From: Galbibacter mesophilus
GTDB lineage: Bacteria; Bacteroidota; Bacteroidia; Flavobacteriales; Flavobacteriaceae
Direction: 5' to 3'
Length of the DNA stretch: 64,000 nucleotides
Assembly: GCF_023721415.1 (NCBI RefSeq)
Contig: NZ_JAMQVC010000002.1
Coordinates: 558,001-622,000, forward strand
Of this stretch, positions 42,362 to 51,282 are shown one piece after another. The notes beneath the pieces are model-generated. The model was not told where the DNA came from, did no database searches, and saw only the letters and a program-made list of their open reading frames with translations. Position numbers and translations under genes: made by a program. Position 1 is the stretch's first letter. Each line of letters begins with the position of its first letter.

Positions 42362-43561
42362 TTAAAATATCAAAAGGTTTATATCTCGGTAAGACAGGTC
42401 GAACCATTCTGCAATGGCCCGGTTGGTTAAAATTCCGTGGTAAAAATAGAGTCCGTTGCGCAATCCTTTATCAAAGCGTAAGGACTGTTCTAGTCCACCA
42501 TCTTCTCCAATTTTCAAAAGATAAGGCGTAAAAATATTACTCAAAGAAACCGAAGCAGTTCGGGCGTATCTCGCTGGAATATTTGGAACAGAATAATGAA
42601 TTACCCCATGTTTGGTAAAAGTAGGGTTATCGTGGGTAGTTACCTCACTGGTCTCAATACAACCACCCATATCGATACTTACATCTATGATTACAGCACC
42701 TTTTTTCATGTTCTCTACCATGGTTTCCGTAACCACTACAGGAGCACGATTAATCCCTCGAACAGCACCAATAAGTACATCACAACGTTTAAGGGCTTTC
42801 AATAAATTTTTTGGCTGTAGGGTAGAGGTGTAGAGCATTCTACCCAAATTGTTTTGCATGCAGCGAAGTCGTGTAATGGAATTGTCGAAAACCTTTACAC
42901 TAGCTCCAAGACCTATAGCAGATCGTGCTGCAAATTCTCCGACGGTACCGGCGCCAATAATCACAACATCCACGGGTGGTACTCCTGTTATGTTTCCAAA
43001 CATGAGTCCGTTACCACTGTTGGCATTGGTCATTAATTCTGCTGCAATAAGGACCGAAGCTGTACCTGCAATTTCGCTTAATGCACGAACAGCAGGATAA
43101 TTACCGTCGTCATCCTTTATGAATTCAAAGGCAAGAGCGGTTATTCGTTTGCTTGCTAGTATTTCAAAATATTTCTTACTACAGGTTTTGATCTGTAGTG
43201 CAGAAATCAAAATAGTTTGCGGATTAATAAGTTCCAACTCCTTAAAAGAAGGAGGTTCCACTTTAAGTATGATCGGACAAGAAAATACTTTTTTCGTATC
43301 TGTTGTAATTTCGGCACCCGCCTCGCTATACTCCGCATCGGTATAGTTTGCATCAATACCTGCTTTAGATTCAACAATTACACGGTGACCGTGGGCGGTA
43401 AGCGCATTAACGGCGTCTGGTGTAAGGCAAACCCTATTTTCTTGGTATGAAACCTCTTTAGGAATCCCAATAAACAATTCCCCCTTTTGCTTTAAAAGCT
43501 CCAAAGTTTCCTCTTGGGGAATAAGTTCTTGCTTTGTAAACGGCGTATTAGGATAATTCAT
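42362..43561 (-). CDS. ald: Alanine dehydrogenase
   Basis: A 399-aa NAD-dependent enzyme converting L-alanine to pyruvate and ammonia. Marks are GIPKEVSYQENRVCLTPDAV (substrate site with Arg and Lys), the Rossmann motif VVIIGAGTVGEFAARSA, and DVSIDMGGCIETSEVTTHDNP followed by SVPNIPARYARTAS. The N-terminal extension of ~30 residues is usual in Bacteroidota. It lies close to tsaE and porX; I recall this grouping from flavobacterial genomes. Confidence 0.93.
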   Translation of the reverse strand: MNYPNTPFTKQELIPQEETLELLKQKGELFIGIPKEVSYQENRVCLTPDAVNALTAHGHRVIVESKAGIDANYTDAEYSEAGAEITTDTKKVFSCPIILKVEPPSFKELELINPQTILISALQIKTCSKKYFEILASKRITALAFEFIKDDDGNYPAVRALSEIAGTASVLIAAELMTNANSGNGLMFGNITGVPPVDVVIIGAGTVGEFAARSAIGLGASVKVFDNSITRLRCMQNNLGRMLYTSTLQPKNLLKALKRCDVLIGAVRGINRAPVVVTETMVENMKKGAVIIDVSIDMGGCIETSEVTTHDNPTFTKHGVIHYSVPNIPARYARTASVSLSNIFTPYLLKIGEDGGLEQSLRFDKGLRNGLYFYHGILTNRAIAEWFDLSYRDINLLIF

Positions 43562-43603
43562 TCCACTAACTTAAAAGTTCAAAGATAGCTAAACTATTTA
43601 AGT

Positions 43604-44146
43604 CTATAAGTATTTCCTGAACTTTTGATCTTTCTGACCTTTTTGCTCTTTTTCTTCGTATTCCTTTAATTCCGCATCAATTTTATCAAGATCGATACCA
43701 TGAATATACTTGTCAAAAAGCTTTATTCTTATAAAATAAACCACAGGTACTACGACCATCATTACGGGAATTATGTAATAAATTTCGAACTCATCAATGT
43801 ATTTTACATCGTCATTTATAACACTCAGTAACTGAAAAAAATACATGCTAAGTGGAATCAAAATTACATGGTACCACCAATGTTTACAGGTAAAAAACCA
43901 AATTGATAAAAGCAGTAAAGGAATGAATTTACTAAATAGAAACCAAGCATAGTGATATAAAGTTGGATATTTACTTGTTTCAAAAGTAATTAGTACGGTC
44001 TCCCATTTTTGTGTCCTAGGAAAGCTTTCATACAAATAAAATAGATATGGTGAAATAGCAATTATAAGAGCTATTAAAGAACCAAGACTAAGAAACCTAT
44101 ATCTTAGCTTTCTTTCTAAATTTTGCTTTTTTGTTTTAATGGTCAA
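43604..44146 (-). CDS. Four-helix membrane protein, single-module relative of the 45-49 kb family
   Basis: A 180-aa protein with four hydrophobic segments and a charged tail (KYIHGIDLDKIDAELKEYEEKEQKG). Its central part (LLLLSIWFFTCKHWWYHVILIPL followed by YIDEFEIYYIIPVMMV) matches the repeated module of the three larger proteins at 45069-49035, where the same positions read WFLxSxYWWKYFLLIP and FHENEI. The arrangement is one module, against two in the others. It lies between ald and the small lipoprotein gene, on the minus strand. The function is unknown. Confidence 0.7.
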   Translation of the reverse strand: MTIKTKKQNLERKLRYRFLSLGSLIALIIAISPYLFYLYESFPRTQKWETVLITFETSKYPTLYHYAWFLFSKFIPLLLLSIWFFTCKHWWYHVILIPLSMYFFQLLSVINDDVKYIDEFEIYYIIPVMMVVVPVVYFIRIKLFDKYIHGIDLDKIDAELKEYEEKEQKGQKDQKFRKYL

Positions 44147-44211
44147 TCAGTTTTTTACTAAAACAAATCAAGTTAATTAAAATTAAAATAACAAGTTTTT
44201 CTTATTGATTT

Positions 44212-44373
44212 TTATCCCATTGTAGGAGGATCAACAGAATCTTTTTCAATACCTTGTTGCTCTAAATCATAAAGACTATCCTCATCGGCTACACTATTTG
44301 GTGAGCAAGAAACAAAAGAAGCAGATAATAAAGCGATAGCAAATACAGCGAAAATTAATTTTTTGAATGACAT
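44212..44373 (-). CDS. Small lipoprotein of unknown function
   Basis: A 53-aa precursor if started at ATG 44373 (MSFKKLIFAVFAIALL), which gives a classic signal peptide with lipobox ASFVSC. A longer frame from 44418 only adds basic residues before the signal and is less likely. The mature part is short and acidic (DEDSLYDLEQQGIEKDSVDPP). Its small size and position next to tsaE support a real small gene, but no function can be assigned. Confidence 0.65.
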   Translation of the reverse strand: MSFKKLIFAVFAIALLSASFVSCSPNSVADEDSLYDLEQQGIEKDSVDPPTMG

Positions 44374-44516
44374 AATAGTTTGATATTTTTTGGTTTTTTG
44401 TTGAAACAAACGTACCAAAAAATAGGGTGCGGAGATGAAAAACCTTTGTCGTATATTCGTAAGTTTTTAATATACAGAAGGTTCAAGTAAAATAGTAAGT
44501 TTATAAATATACAGTT

Positions 44517-44921
44517 TTAAAGGATAGTCAATGTCCTTTCATCGTTTAAGTGTTTCTTTATCTCGACAACGGTACTGTTTTTGGGAAGTATTTCGTTTAC
44601 TTTTTCTGGCCATTCAATTAAACACCAATGGCCGCTGTATAGGTAATCCTCCACACCAATTTGGTAGACCTCTTCCAAATCGTTAATACGATAAAAATCA
44701 AAATGGTATGCCAAACCATCTTTCAATTGATATTCATTAACTAACGAAAATGTAGGACTCGAAACTTGATCCTCGCTTCCCAACATTTTTACTATTTCTT
44801 TTATCAAGGTGGTTTTTCCTACGCCCATTTCACCCTTGAAGAGAACAGTTTTTGAAGAAGATGCCTGGATTACTTCTTTAGCAATGCTATTTAGTTCTGA
44901 GAGGCTATAGTTAAAAGTCAT
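44517..44921 (-). CDS. tsaE: tRNA threonylcarbamoyladenosine biosynthesis ATPase TsaE
   Basis: A 134-aa cytoplasmic ATPase needed for the t6A37 modification of tRNAs, with TsaB and TsaD. Walker A is GEMGVGKTTLI (~residues 27-35), followed by SSPTFSLVNEY, HFDFYRI and IEWPEKV, all typical. Length is normal. Its neighbours ald and porX are often found together with it in flavobacteria; here the membrane-protein array is inserted on the porX side. Confidence 0.95.
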   Translation of the reverse strand: MTFNYSLSELNSIAKEVIQASSSKTVLFKGEMGVGKTTLIKEIVKMLGSEDQVSSPTFSLVNEYQLKDGLAYHFDFYRINDLEEVYQIGVEDYLYSGHWCLIEWPEKVNEILPKNSTVVEIKKHLNDERTLTIL

Positions 44922-45068
44922 ATTTCCTTTTGTTGGTAAAATTAACTTCTAAATGTAAATATTCCTGTTAAAAAATCTTTTGATTTCCTATTCTTTTCTG
45001 AAATCTAAAAAAGTGTTTTTTGAAAAATTCTTTTAAATGATATCTTTGAAAGGCCTTAAAGAAATTCA

Positions 45069-46277
45069 TTGAGAAAGAAATTAGACGTAATAATAAGATC
45101 GGATTTATTTTTTATTGCTGTGATTGTGCTTGCTAGTATAATTACTTATGCACATCTATTATTTCCGTCCATACAAGAATTAGATCTACGGTTTTTCACA
45201 TTTAAAATTTATGGATACGCAAGTTTAGAAGTTTACTTTCATCAATTTTTGTTGTTTTTCTCACACCTTACCTTCTACATAGTTTGGTATTTTACGTGTG
45301 AAGCCCGGTGGAAATTATTTCTATTAATACCTATTATTAATCAGTCCTATAAACTTTTCGAGCTAATTGACTTTAATTTAATGGAGAAATTTCAAATGGA
45401 AAAATTATCACTGTATGTTATTTCCGTGGTGTTTGGGGTTTTGATTTATCTTTTAGAAAAACAAATTAGATATCCTTTGAATGTCAAGCTTAGTAAGATT
45501 TCTTTATCCTCAGAATCAATTCTTTCTTATAAGTTTAAGAGTATTTTTCATTACAACAATTTCTTAGAAAAACTACAGGGATCAATTAGCAAGTTAGATA
45601 CTTCGAATTCCAAAATGTTACTTTCTGAAGCAATTGAATTGACAACAGACTCAAAACCTTCGTTTCATTTAAAAATTTATAAATGGACTTGGTCTGAAAT
45701 ATTGATAGTTATTTATTTAATATCAATACCTCTTTTGGATAGAATCCATTTAATAGCGCCTGAAGAAAAAATATGGAATATTGGAGATTGGGTAATTTCG
45801 TCCGGATATTTTTCATCTGTTGTCATGTATCTATGGGTATTGTTTAACTTATATGGAACCACATTCATTAGTTTAAATATCTGGTTTTTATCATCGAAAT
45901 ATTGGTGGAAGTATTTTCTGCTAATTCCAATTGTACTTCATTTATATCAACTTTGGAACATAGTAGGTAAGGAAAGATATTTTCATGAGAATGAAATTTT
46001 TAACTCATTCCCCGTTCTGATTATGCTTGTCTCTTTTTTGATTCTTATTTCTTTAAAATGGAAAAATTATCATAGAATTGAACAAATAAAAGAGCGAATC
46101 AGATTGCTTTCCTTTGAGATAGTTCATGAACTTTCAGAAAAAGAGAAGGATAATAGTTATAAAAATGTAGAGGAAGAAATTCAAAATCTATTGGCCAATA
46201 AGGCTAGCTATAAGCCAGAAGAATATTTAATGAAATTAGAGTTTTATTACCAAAAACTGTATTCCACAAAAAAGTGA
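45069..46277 (+). CDS. Eight-helix membrane protein, two four-helix modules (family member 1)
   Basis: A 402-aa protein with two halves, each of four hydrophobic segments. Half one carries LTFYIVWYFTCEARWKLFLLIPII, half two TFISLNIWFLSSKYWWKYFLLIPIV followed by FHENEIFNSFPVLIM. Between them is a ~75-residue soluble linker (SSESILSYKFKSIFHYNNFLEKL). The C-terminal tail is charged and coiled-coil-like (RIEQIKERIRLLSFEIVHEL). The start is TTG at 45069; an ATG at 45037 gives only 11 codons in another frame. The function is unknown. Confidence 0.75.
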   Translation: MRKKLDVIIRSDLFFIAVIVLASIITYAHLLFPSIQELDLRFFTFKIYGYASLEVYFHQFLLFFSHLTFYIVWYFTCEARWKLFLLIPIINQSYKLFELIDFNLMEKFQMEKLSLYVISVVFGVLIYLLEKQIRYPLNVKLSKISLSSESILSYKFKSIFHYNNFLEKLQGSISKLDTSNSKMLLSEAIELTTDSKPSFHLKIYKWTWSEILIVIYLISIPLLDRIHLIAPEEKIWNIGDWVISSGYFSSVVMYLWVLFNLYGTTFISLNIWFLSSKYWWKYFLLIPIVLHLYQLWNIVGKERYFHENEIFNSFPVLIMLVSFLILISLKWKNYHRIEQIKERIRLLSFEIVHELSEKEKDNSYKNVEEEIQNLLANKASYKPEEYLMKLEFYYQKLYSTKK

Positions 46278-46484
46278 TTTCCTATTCTCTTCGATATGTT
46301 CAATCATAATGTATATCGGAATGAACCCTCTAAAAATTTAAGTGAACGAGCTTTTGATTAATTCCCATTCCGTTATACACGAATAAGATTCGTATTTGTA
46401 TTCTGACTATTCTGATAAATGGATAATGATTTCTATTTTTACAACTGTTTAAACGAAAGTTTGAAACTATTCAATTAGAAAAAT

Positions 46485-47717
46485 ATGCTATTTGATTTAA
46501 ATCATAAAAAAGTAGGTTCATACGACCTAATAATTATTATTTGTTTGTTTTTTGCATCACTTATTACATTCATTCATCCCCATATGCCAGATATTCAAGA
46601 ATGGGATATTGTAGTTTATAAATTTATACTTAAAGAATCATTTTCTTTTAAAATTGTGGTGTACCAAATTTCATTATTTTTTTCTCATTTTTTGTTTTAC
46701 GGTTTATGGTATATAACATGTAGGTATTGGTGGAAACACTTTATATTGATTCCATTTGCAGGTTCAACTTATAAATTACTGATGTATATTTTTTTTAGTA
46801 TTGATTTACCATTTTACCTTGAAATTTATGAGAACATTCTTTTGTCTTTATTGTGTTCATTAGCTCTTTTTTTATTCTCTAAAAGATTTAAATATCCATT
46901 GAGATATGAGCTTTCAAAATCTTCGATTAACGCAGAGAGTTTACTTTTCTACAAGTTTAAAAATGTACAGCAGTATAGGATTTTTCTCAATAATTTCATG
47001 GAAAGAGTTTCTACTTCAAGCATTAATGAACTACAAAATTATATCGCTAGTGCAGTCTTAATTTCCGAAAAAAAAGAAACTGGCGATAATACAAAGAACT
47101 CTGATAGTCCAATTACATTGAGGTCAAAAATAATAGGAGGATTAATTGGGTTGTTGTTGGTTTCTTTACTTTTTATAGACCGAATTTATTATATAGTGCC
47201 AGATGGAAATGAGTGGGATTTTGGTTGGTTTACTATTACAAATGAGAAGTTTCCAAGTCTTGTATCGTTCTTTTGGTTTTTTACTTATTGCTACTTGACT
47301 ATGTTCATCAGTTTAAATGTATGGTTTTTTACTTCCAAGTATTGGTGGAAGTATTTTTTATTGGTGCCAATAGTACTGAATGCATACGAATTGTTTTCCG
47401 TGTTACATCCTAACATACGATACATACATGAGAATGAAATTATTCAGGCTGCTCCAATATTACTAATTCTCACTTTATTCTTAATTTGGATATCCTTGAA
47501 AATAAATAACTATTCGAAAGTCGAAAGATTAAAGGAAAAAATAAAAGTAGAAACCTTTCGATTGGTGGCTTTGTTGGCTGAAACTGAAAATCGAAATAAG
47601 GAAGTAAAGGAAGAAATTCATCGACTCATCGCAAATAAAGATAAATATGAGCCAAAAGAATATTTAAGTCATCTGGAATCTTTACAAGAGGAACTTTTGG
47701 CATTAAAAAGCAAATAA
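46485..47717 (+). CDS. Eight-helix membrane protein, two four-helix modules (family member 2)
   Basis: A 410-aa paralogue of the preceding protein, started at ATG 46485. Half one has FLFYGLWYITCRYWWKHFILIPF; half two has MFISLNVWFFTSKYWWKYFLLVPIV then IHENEIIQAAPILL. The linker reads NAESLLFYKFKNVQQYRIFL. The tail from about residue 345 (KVERLKEKIKVETFRLVALL to the end) is nearly identical to that of member 3, while the N-terminal half differs strongly. The function is unknown. Confidence 0.75.
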   Translation: MLFDLNHKKVGSYDLIIIICLFFASLITFIHPHMPDIQEWDIVVYKFILKESFSFKIVVYQISLFFSHFLFYGLWYITCRYWWKHFILIPFAGSTYKLLMYIFFSIDLPFYLEIYENILLSLLCSLALFLFSKRFKYPLRYELSKSSINAESLLFYKFKNVQQYRIFLNNFMERVSTSSINELQNYIASAVLISEKKETGDNTKNSDSPITLRSKIIGGLIGLLLVSLLFIDRIYYIVPDGNEWDFGWFTITNEKFPSLVSFFWFFTYCYLTMFISLNVWFFTSKYWWKYFLLVPIVLNAYELFSVLHPNIRYIHENEIIQAAPILLILTLFLIWISLKINNYSKVERLKEKIKVETFRLVALLAETENRNKEVKEEIHRLIANKDKYEPKEYLSHLESLQEELLALKSK

Positions 47718-47826
47718 TTTTAGTAGAATATGGTATTTTTAGTTACCATGTGCGCAGCAACGTAAAGGATTTATTCAGCTTTGCATTTGAATACACAAAT
47801 TTGATGGTGTATCCTTAATTGATTTG

Positions 47827-49035
47827 ATGAGAAAAGAATTTAAAATTTTTCCGATAGACTTTGTAGTAATAGGATTGCTAATTTTTGCTTCCTTCATTAC
47901 TTATGGACATCTTTATTTTCCTTCGGAATCTTTTGCATACCAAAATGGTGATTTCTTTTTTGAAATTGATTCATCAATGATTCTATTTTCTTATCTCTTT
48001 CTACTTTTTTTTTCGCATAGCTTATTGTATGCAATATGGTTCTTAACCAGCGAAAGTTGGTGGAAATGGGGTATATTGATTCTTGTTTATTCGGAAAGTT
48101 ACAAACTAACAAAAAATTGTTATTCTACGATTGAAAGCTCTTTTGATATACCAACGTATTTTGTATTTATCTTTCCTTTATTTGGAACCCTATTACTAGT
48201 GTTATTTGATATTTTTATAAAATATCCTTTGCGAAAAAGATATTATTCAGATGCTTTGGATGCAAATACTGTTCTTGGTTATAAATTTAAAAATGTTAAA
48301 CAGTATCAATATTATTTGAATAGATTTAACGAAATCGTAAGCACCAAAGATATAATCAATTCAAAAGAAATACTTGCCAGTACTATTCTTTTGAATGAAG
48401 ATAAAAATGAATCCGTTAACCTTGATGAACGCAAGTTTTACGATAACTATAAAGGAATAATTGTTCTTTCGGTTATTGTTTTATTGGTGGTAATGGATGT
48501 TAGTACTTTTTATATTCCGTCCTTTAAAGAATGGGATCTTTACTTTTTTACTTTAGGTTCTGGAAGATTTACAACAGTTCAATTATTTCTCTTTGTACTT
48601 TTTCGATATTATTTAACAGCTTTTATCGGTTTGAACGTTTGGTTTCTCACGTCTTCTTATTGGTGGAAATATTTCTTATTGATACCTATTGTTCTGGAAG
48701 CTTATCAAATAATTTCTGTAATCTTTCCTGAAGATGGGAGGTTTCATGAAAATGAAATCTGGAAATCTTTACCTATTCTTATAGTGTTAACTATCTTCCT
48801 AATTTGGATTTCCCTGAAAATAAATAACCATTCGAAAGTTGAAAGATTAAAGGAAAAAATAAAGGTAGAAACTTTTCGATTAGTGGCCTTATTGGCAGAA
48901 ACTGAAAATCGAAACAAAGAGATTAAAAAGGAAATAAATCAGCTTATTGCAAATAAGGATAAGTATCAGCCAAAAGAATATTTAACGCGATTGGAAGCTT
49001 TACAAGCAGAATTGTTGAAATTAAAGAACGGATAG
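47827..49035 (+). CDS. Eight-helix membrane protein, two four-helix modules (family member 3)
   Basis: A 402-aa paralogue. ATG 47827 is preferred over the TTG one codon earlier. Half one has LLYAIWFLTSESWWKWGILIL; half two has AFIGLNVWFLTSSYWWKYFLLIPIV then FHENEIWKSLPILIV. The linker reads DANTVLGYKFKNVKQYQYYL. The coiled-coil tail (KVERLKEKIKVETFRLVALL, ANKDKYQPKEYLTRLEALQ) is close to that of member 2 in DNA as well as protein. A bidirectional terminator follows at 49089-49112. The function is unknown. Confidence 0.75.
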   Translation: MRKEFKIFPIDFVVIGLLIFASFITYGHLYFPSESFAYQNGDFFFEIDSSMILFSYLFLLFFSHSLLYAIWFLTSESWWKWGILILVYSESYKLTKNCYSTIESSFDIPTYFVFIFPLFGTLLLVLFDIFIKYPLRKRYYSDALDANTVLGYKFKNVKQYQYYLNRFNEIVSTKDIINSKEILASTILLNEDKNESVNLDERKFYDNYKGIIVLSVIVLLVVMDVSTFYIPSFKEWDLYFFTLGSGRFTTVQLFLFVLFRYYLTAFIGLNVWFLTSSYWWKYFLLIPIVLEAYQIISVIFPEDGRFHENEIWKSLPILIVLTIFLIWISLKINNHSKVERLKEKIKVETFRLVALLAETENRNKEIKKEINQLIANKDKYQPKEYLTRLEALQAELLKLKNG

Positions 49036-49088
49036 TGGTATGAGATTCTAAAAATTAGTGCTATTTAAAAAGTTGCAAAAAACAAAAA

Positions 49089-49112
49089 ACATCCAGACTA
49101 AGCTGGATGTTT
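49089..49112. terminator. Bidirectional terminator between the array and the HTH gene
   Basis: An 8-bp stem (49089-49096 with 49103-49110) with an A run before and a T run after serves both convergent genes. Confidence 0.85.
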
Positions 49113-49138
49113 TTTGTTTAAACTTTAAAAACTGGTAA

Positions 49139-49525
49139 TTAATTTCCAGCTTCTTGTTTAGCAGCCGTTATTTCACTTTTAATCTTGTTCATCAAGTTGT
49201 TTAGTTCATCTTCCTGATGCGCTTTGATTTTCTGCTCAATAATAGCTTCTACTTCTTTATACGTTAGCTTCCTTTCTGGAATAGCATGTTCAGCAGCACT
49301 TGTGTCTGCTCCAAACATAGTTCCTTGACCGGTAACTACCCAATTAATATTTACAAACGGATATTTCTCCACAATACGTTCAAGAATATCACTTCCAACG
49401 GAAGCATTGTTCTTTTTCATACGTAATGTATAACCGTTTGATGCGCCGATTGACATATCAAATTGTCTCGCGCTCATTCCAAGTGATTGGATAATAGAAT
49501 AAATCCTATCGATTGCTTTTGCCAT
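49139..49525 (-). CDS. Phage-repressor-like helix-turn-helix protein
   Basis: A 128-aa cytoplasmic DNA-binding protein. The N-terminal ~70 residues are an XRE/CI-like HTH (RIYSIIQSLGMSARQFDMSIGASNGYT, ending in NINWVVTGQGTMFG as in flavobacterial phage-type repressors). The C-terminal part is a charged coiled coil (YKEVEAIIEQKIKAHQEDEL). The start is ATG 49525 (MAKAIDRIYS); an upstream in-frame ATG at 49570 adds 15 atypical residues. No peptidase domain is present. It lies between the membrane-protein array and porX and could regulate either neighbour. Confidence 0.85.
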   Translation of the reverse strand: MAKAIDRIYSIIQSLGMSARQFDMSIGASNGYTLRMKKNNASVGSDILERIVEKYPFVNINWVVTGQGTMFGADTSAAEHAIPERKLTYKEVEAIIEQKIKAHQEDELNNLMNKIKSEITAAKQEAGN

Positions 49526-49690
49526 TAGTGTTAATTTTGAGGGTTTCTCAAAAATAGAAAAAAAACTCAACCTAAATAATGATATTTAGTTTTTTCACAA
49601 AAAATTAACATTTATTCGACTTTAATCCGCTGAATTTGACCGCTTGTCGGAATTTAAGGACGTTCTATATGAAATAAATTAAAAACATTA

Positions 49691-51238
49691 CTATCGCGGA
49701 TTTAGAACTACAAACGGTATAATCATCTCTTCGAGCGATATCCCGCCGTGCTGATAAGTGTTTTTATAGTAGCTTACATAATGATTATAATTGTTGGGAT
49801 ACGCAAAAAACAAATCGTTCTTAGCGAAAATAAAAGAACTACTCATGTTTATAGATGGCAAATGAATATTCTTTGGATTTCTAGCCGCATAAACTTCTTT
49901 TTCGATAAAGGATAAACTTCTACCGGTTTTGTAACGCAAATTTAAACTGGTATCCCTGTCACCAATAACTTTAGACGGAGCTTTTACATTAATAGTTCCA
50001 TGATCTGTGGTGATAATGAGTTTAAAACCTAATTGTTGTGCTTGTTGAATTATATCTAACAACGGAGAGTTTTTAAACCAGCTTTCAGTTAAAGATCGGT
50101 ATGCTTTGTCATTGGACGCAAGCTCTTTTACCACCTCCATTTCCGTTTTGGAATGGGAGAGCATGTCAACAAAATTATAGACAACAACGGTCAAGTCGTT
50201 TTCCTTTTGCGACTTAAAATTTTGAGCTAGTTGTTTACCCAGTTTTAAACTGGAAACTTTGTGGTATTCCCAAGTTATGTCTAGTCCTAATCTGCGAATC
50301 TGGTCTTTCAAAAAGTCTTCTTCATGAAGATTTTTCCCGCCATCATCGGTATCGTTTTTCCATAGGTTAGGATGTAAACGTTCCATTTCAGAAGGCATTA
50401 AACCAGAGAAAATTGCATTACGTGCGTATTGGGTAGCTGTTGGTAAAATACTAAAATATGGTTGCTCTTTCTCCTTTTTATAGTAATTGCTCACCGTACC
50501 TTCAAAGGCTTTCCATTGGTCGTACCTCAAATTATCAACAACTACCAACAGAGTAGGGGACTTTTTATCAATTTCTTTTACAATAAGATTCTTAAATAAC
50601 GTGTGTGACATGGTAGGAGCTTCATCCCCATTAAACCAATGCTCATAATTTTTCTCAATAAATTTGGCAAATTGGGAGTTGGCTTCAACTTTCTGCGACT
50701 CCAAAATTTCTGTCATTCCCGTGTCCTCAATATTCTCTAACTCCAGTTCCCAGTAAATCAATTTTTTATAAAGGTCACACCACTCTTCAAAAGTGTTTAC
50801 CATGGTGAGATCCATGGCTATTTTTCTAAATTCCTGTTGATAGTTGCTTGTAGTTTTTTCAGAAATTAACCTTGAATGGTCCAAATTCTTTTTTAAACTC
50901 AACAATATTTGGTTTGGGTTAACGGGTTTTATCAGGTAATCGGCAATTTTTGCGCCGATAGCCTCTTCCATAATGTTCTCCTCTTCACTTTTGGTAATCA
51001 TTACCACGGGAAGCGTTGGTTTAAGCGCTTTTATTTCATTCAATGTTTCAAGACCGGAGAGTCCTGGCATATTTTCATCTAAAAAAACAATATCGAAAAC
51101 ATTTTCTTTTACTTCTTCCACGGCCTCAGTGCCGCTTTGGCAAGTAATCACTTTATAGTTTTTCTTTTCAAGGAAGAGAATATGTGGTTTTAAAAGTTCA
51201 ATTTCATCATCTACCCAAAGTATCTTTATCTCATTCAT
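49691..51238 (-). CDS. porX: Response regulator with PglZ domain (type IX secretion regulator PorX)
   Basis: A 515-aa regulator. Residues 1-~120 are a receiver domain with phospho-acceptor Asp54 (VFLDENMPG), DD at 10-11 and the Lys of LIKP. The rest is an alkaline-phosphatase-fold PglZ domain (VVVDNLRYDQW, ILPTATQYARNAIFSGLMPSE, ITTDHGTINV). In Porphyromonas and Flavobacterium the orthologue controls or senses type IX secretion. It is divergent from the HD-domain gene (45 bp apart); a TATATTTG element at 51249-51256 may serve that neighbour. Confidence 0.95.
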   Translation of the reverse strand: MNEIKILWVDDEIELLKPHILFLEKKNYKVITCQSGTEAVEEVKENVFDIVFLDENMPGLSGLETLNEIKALKPTLPVVMITKSEEENIMEEAIGAKIADYLIKPVNPNQILLSLKKNLDHSRLISEKTTSNYQQEFRKIAMDLTMVNTFEEWCDLYKKLIYWELELENIEDTGMTEILESQKVEANSQFAKFIEKNYEHWFNGDEAPTMSHTLFKNLIVKEIDKKSPTLLVVVDNLRYDQWKAFEGTVSNYYKKEKEQPYFSILPTATQYARNAIFSGLMPSEMERLHPNLWKNDTDDGGKNLHEEDFLKDQIRRLGLDITWEYHKVSSLKLGKQLAQNFKSQKENDLTVVVYNFVDMLSHSKTEMEVVKELASNDKAYRSLTESWFKNSPLLDIIQQAQQLGFKLIITTDHGTINVKAPSKVIGDRDTSLNLRYKTGRSLSFIEKEVYAARNPKNIHLPSINMSSSFIFAKNDLFFAYPNNYNHYVSYYKNTYQHGGISLEEMIIPFVVLNPR

Positions 51239-51282
51239 TCTATTGATGTATATTTGTATGCAATTTTACAATTCTTATTAGT

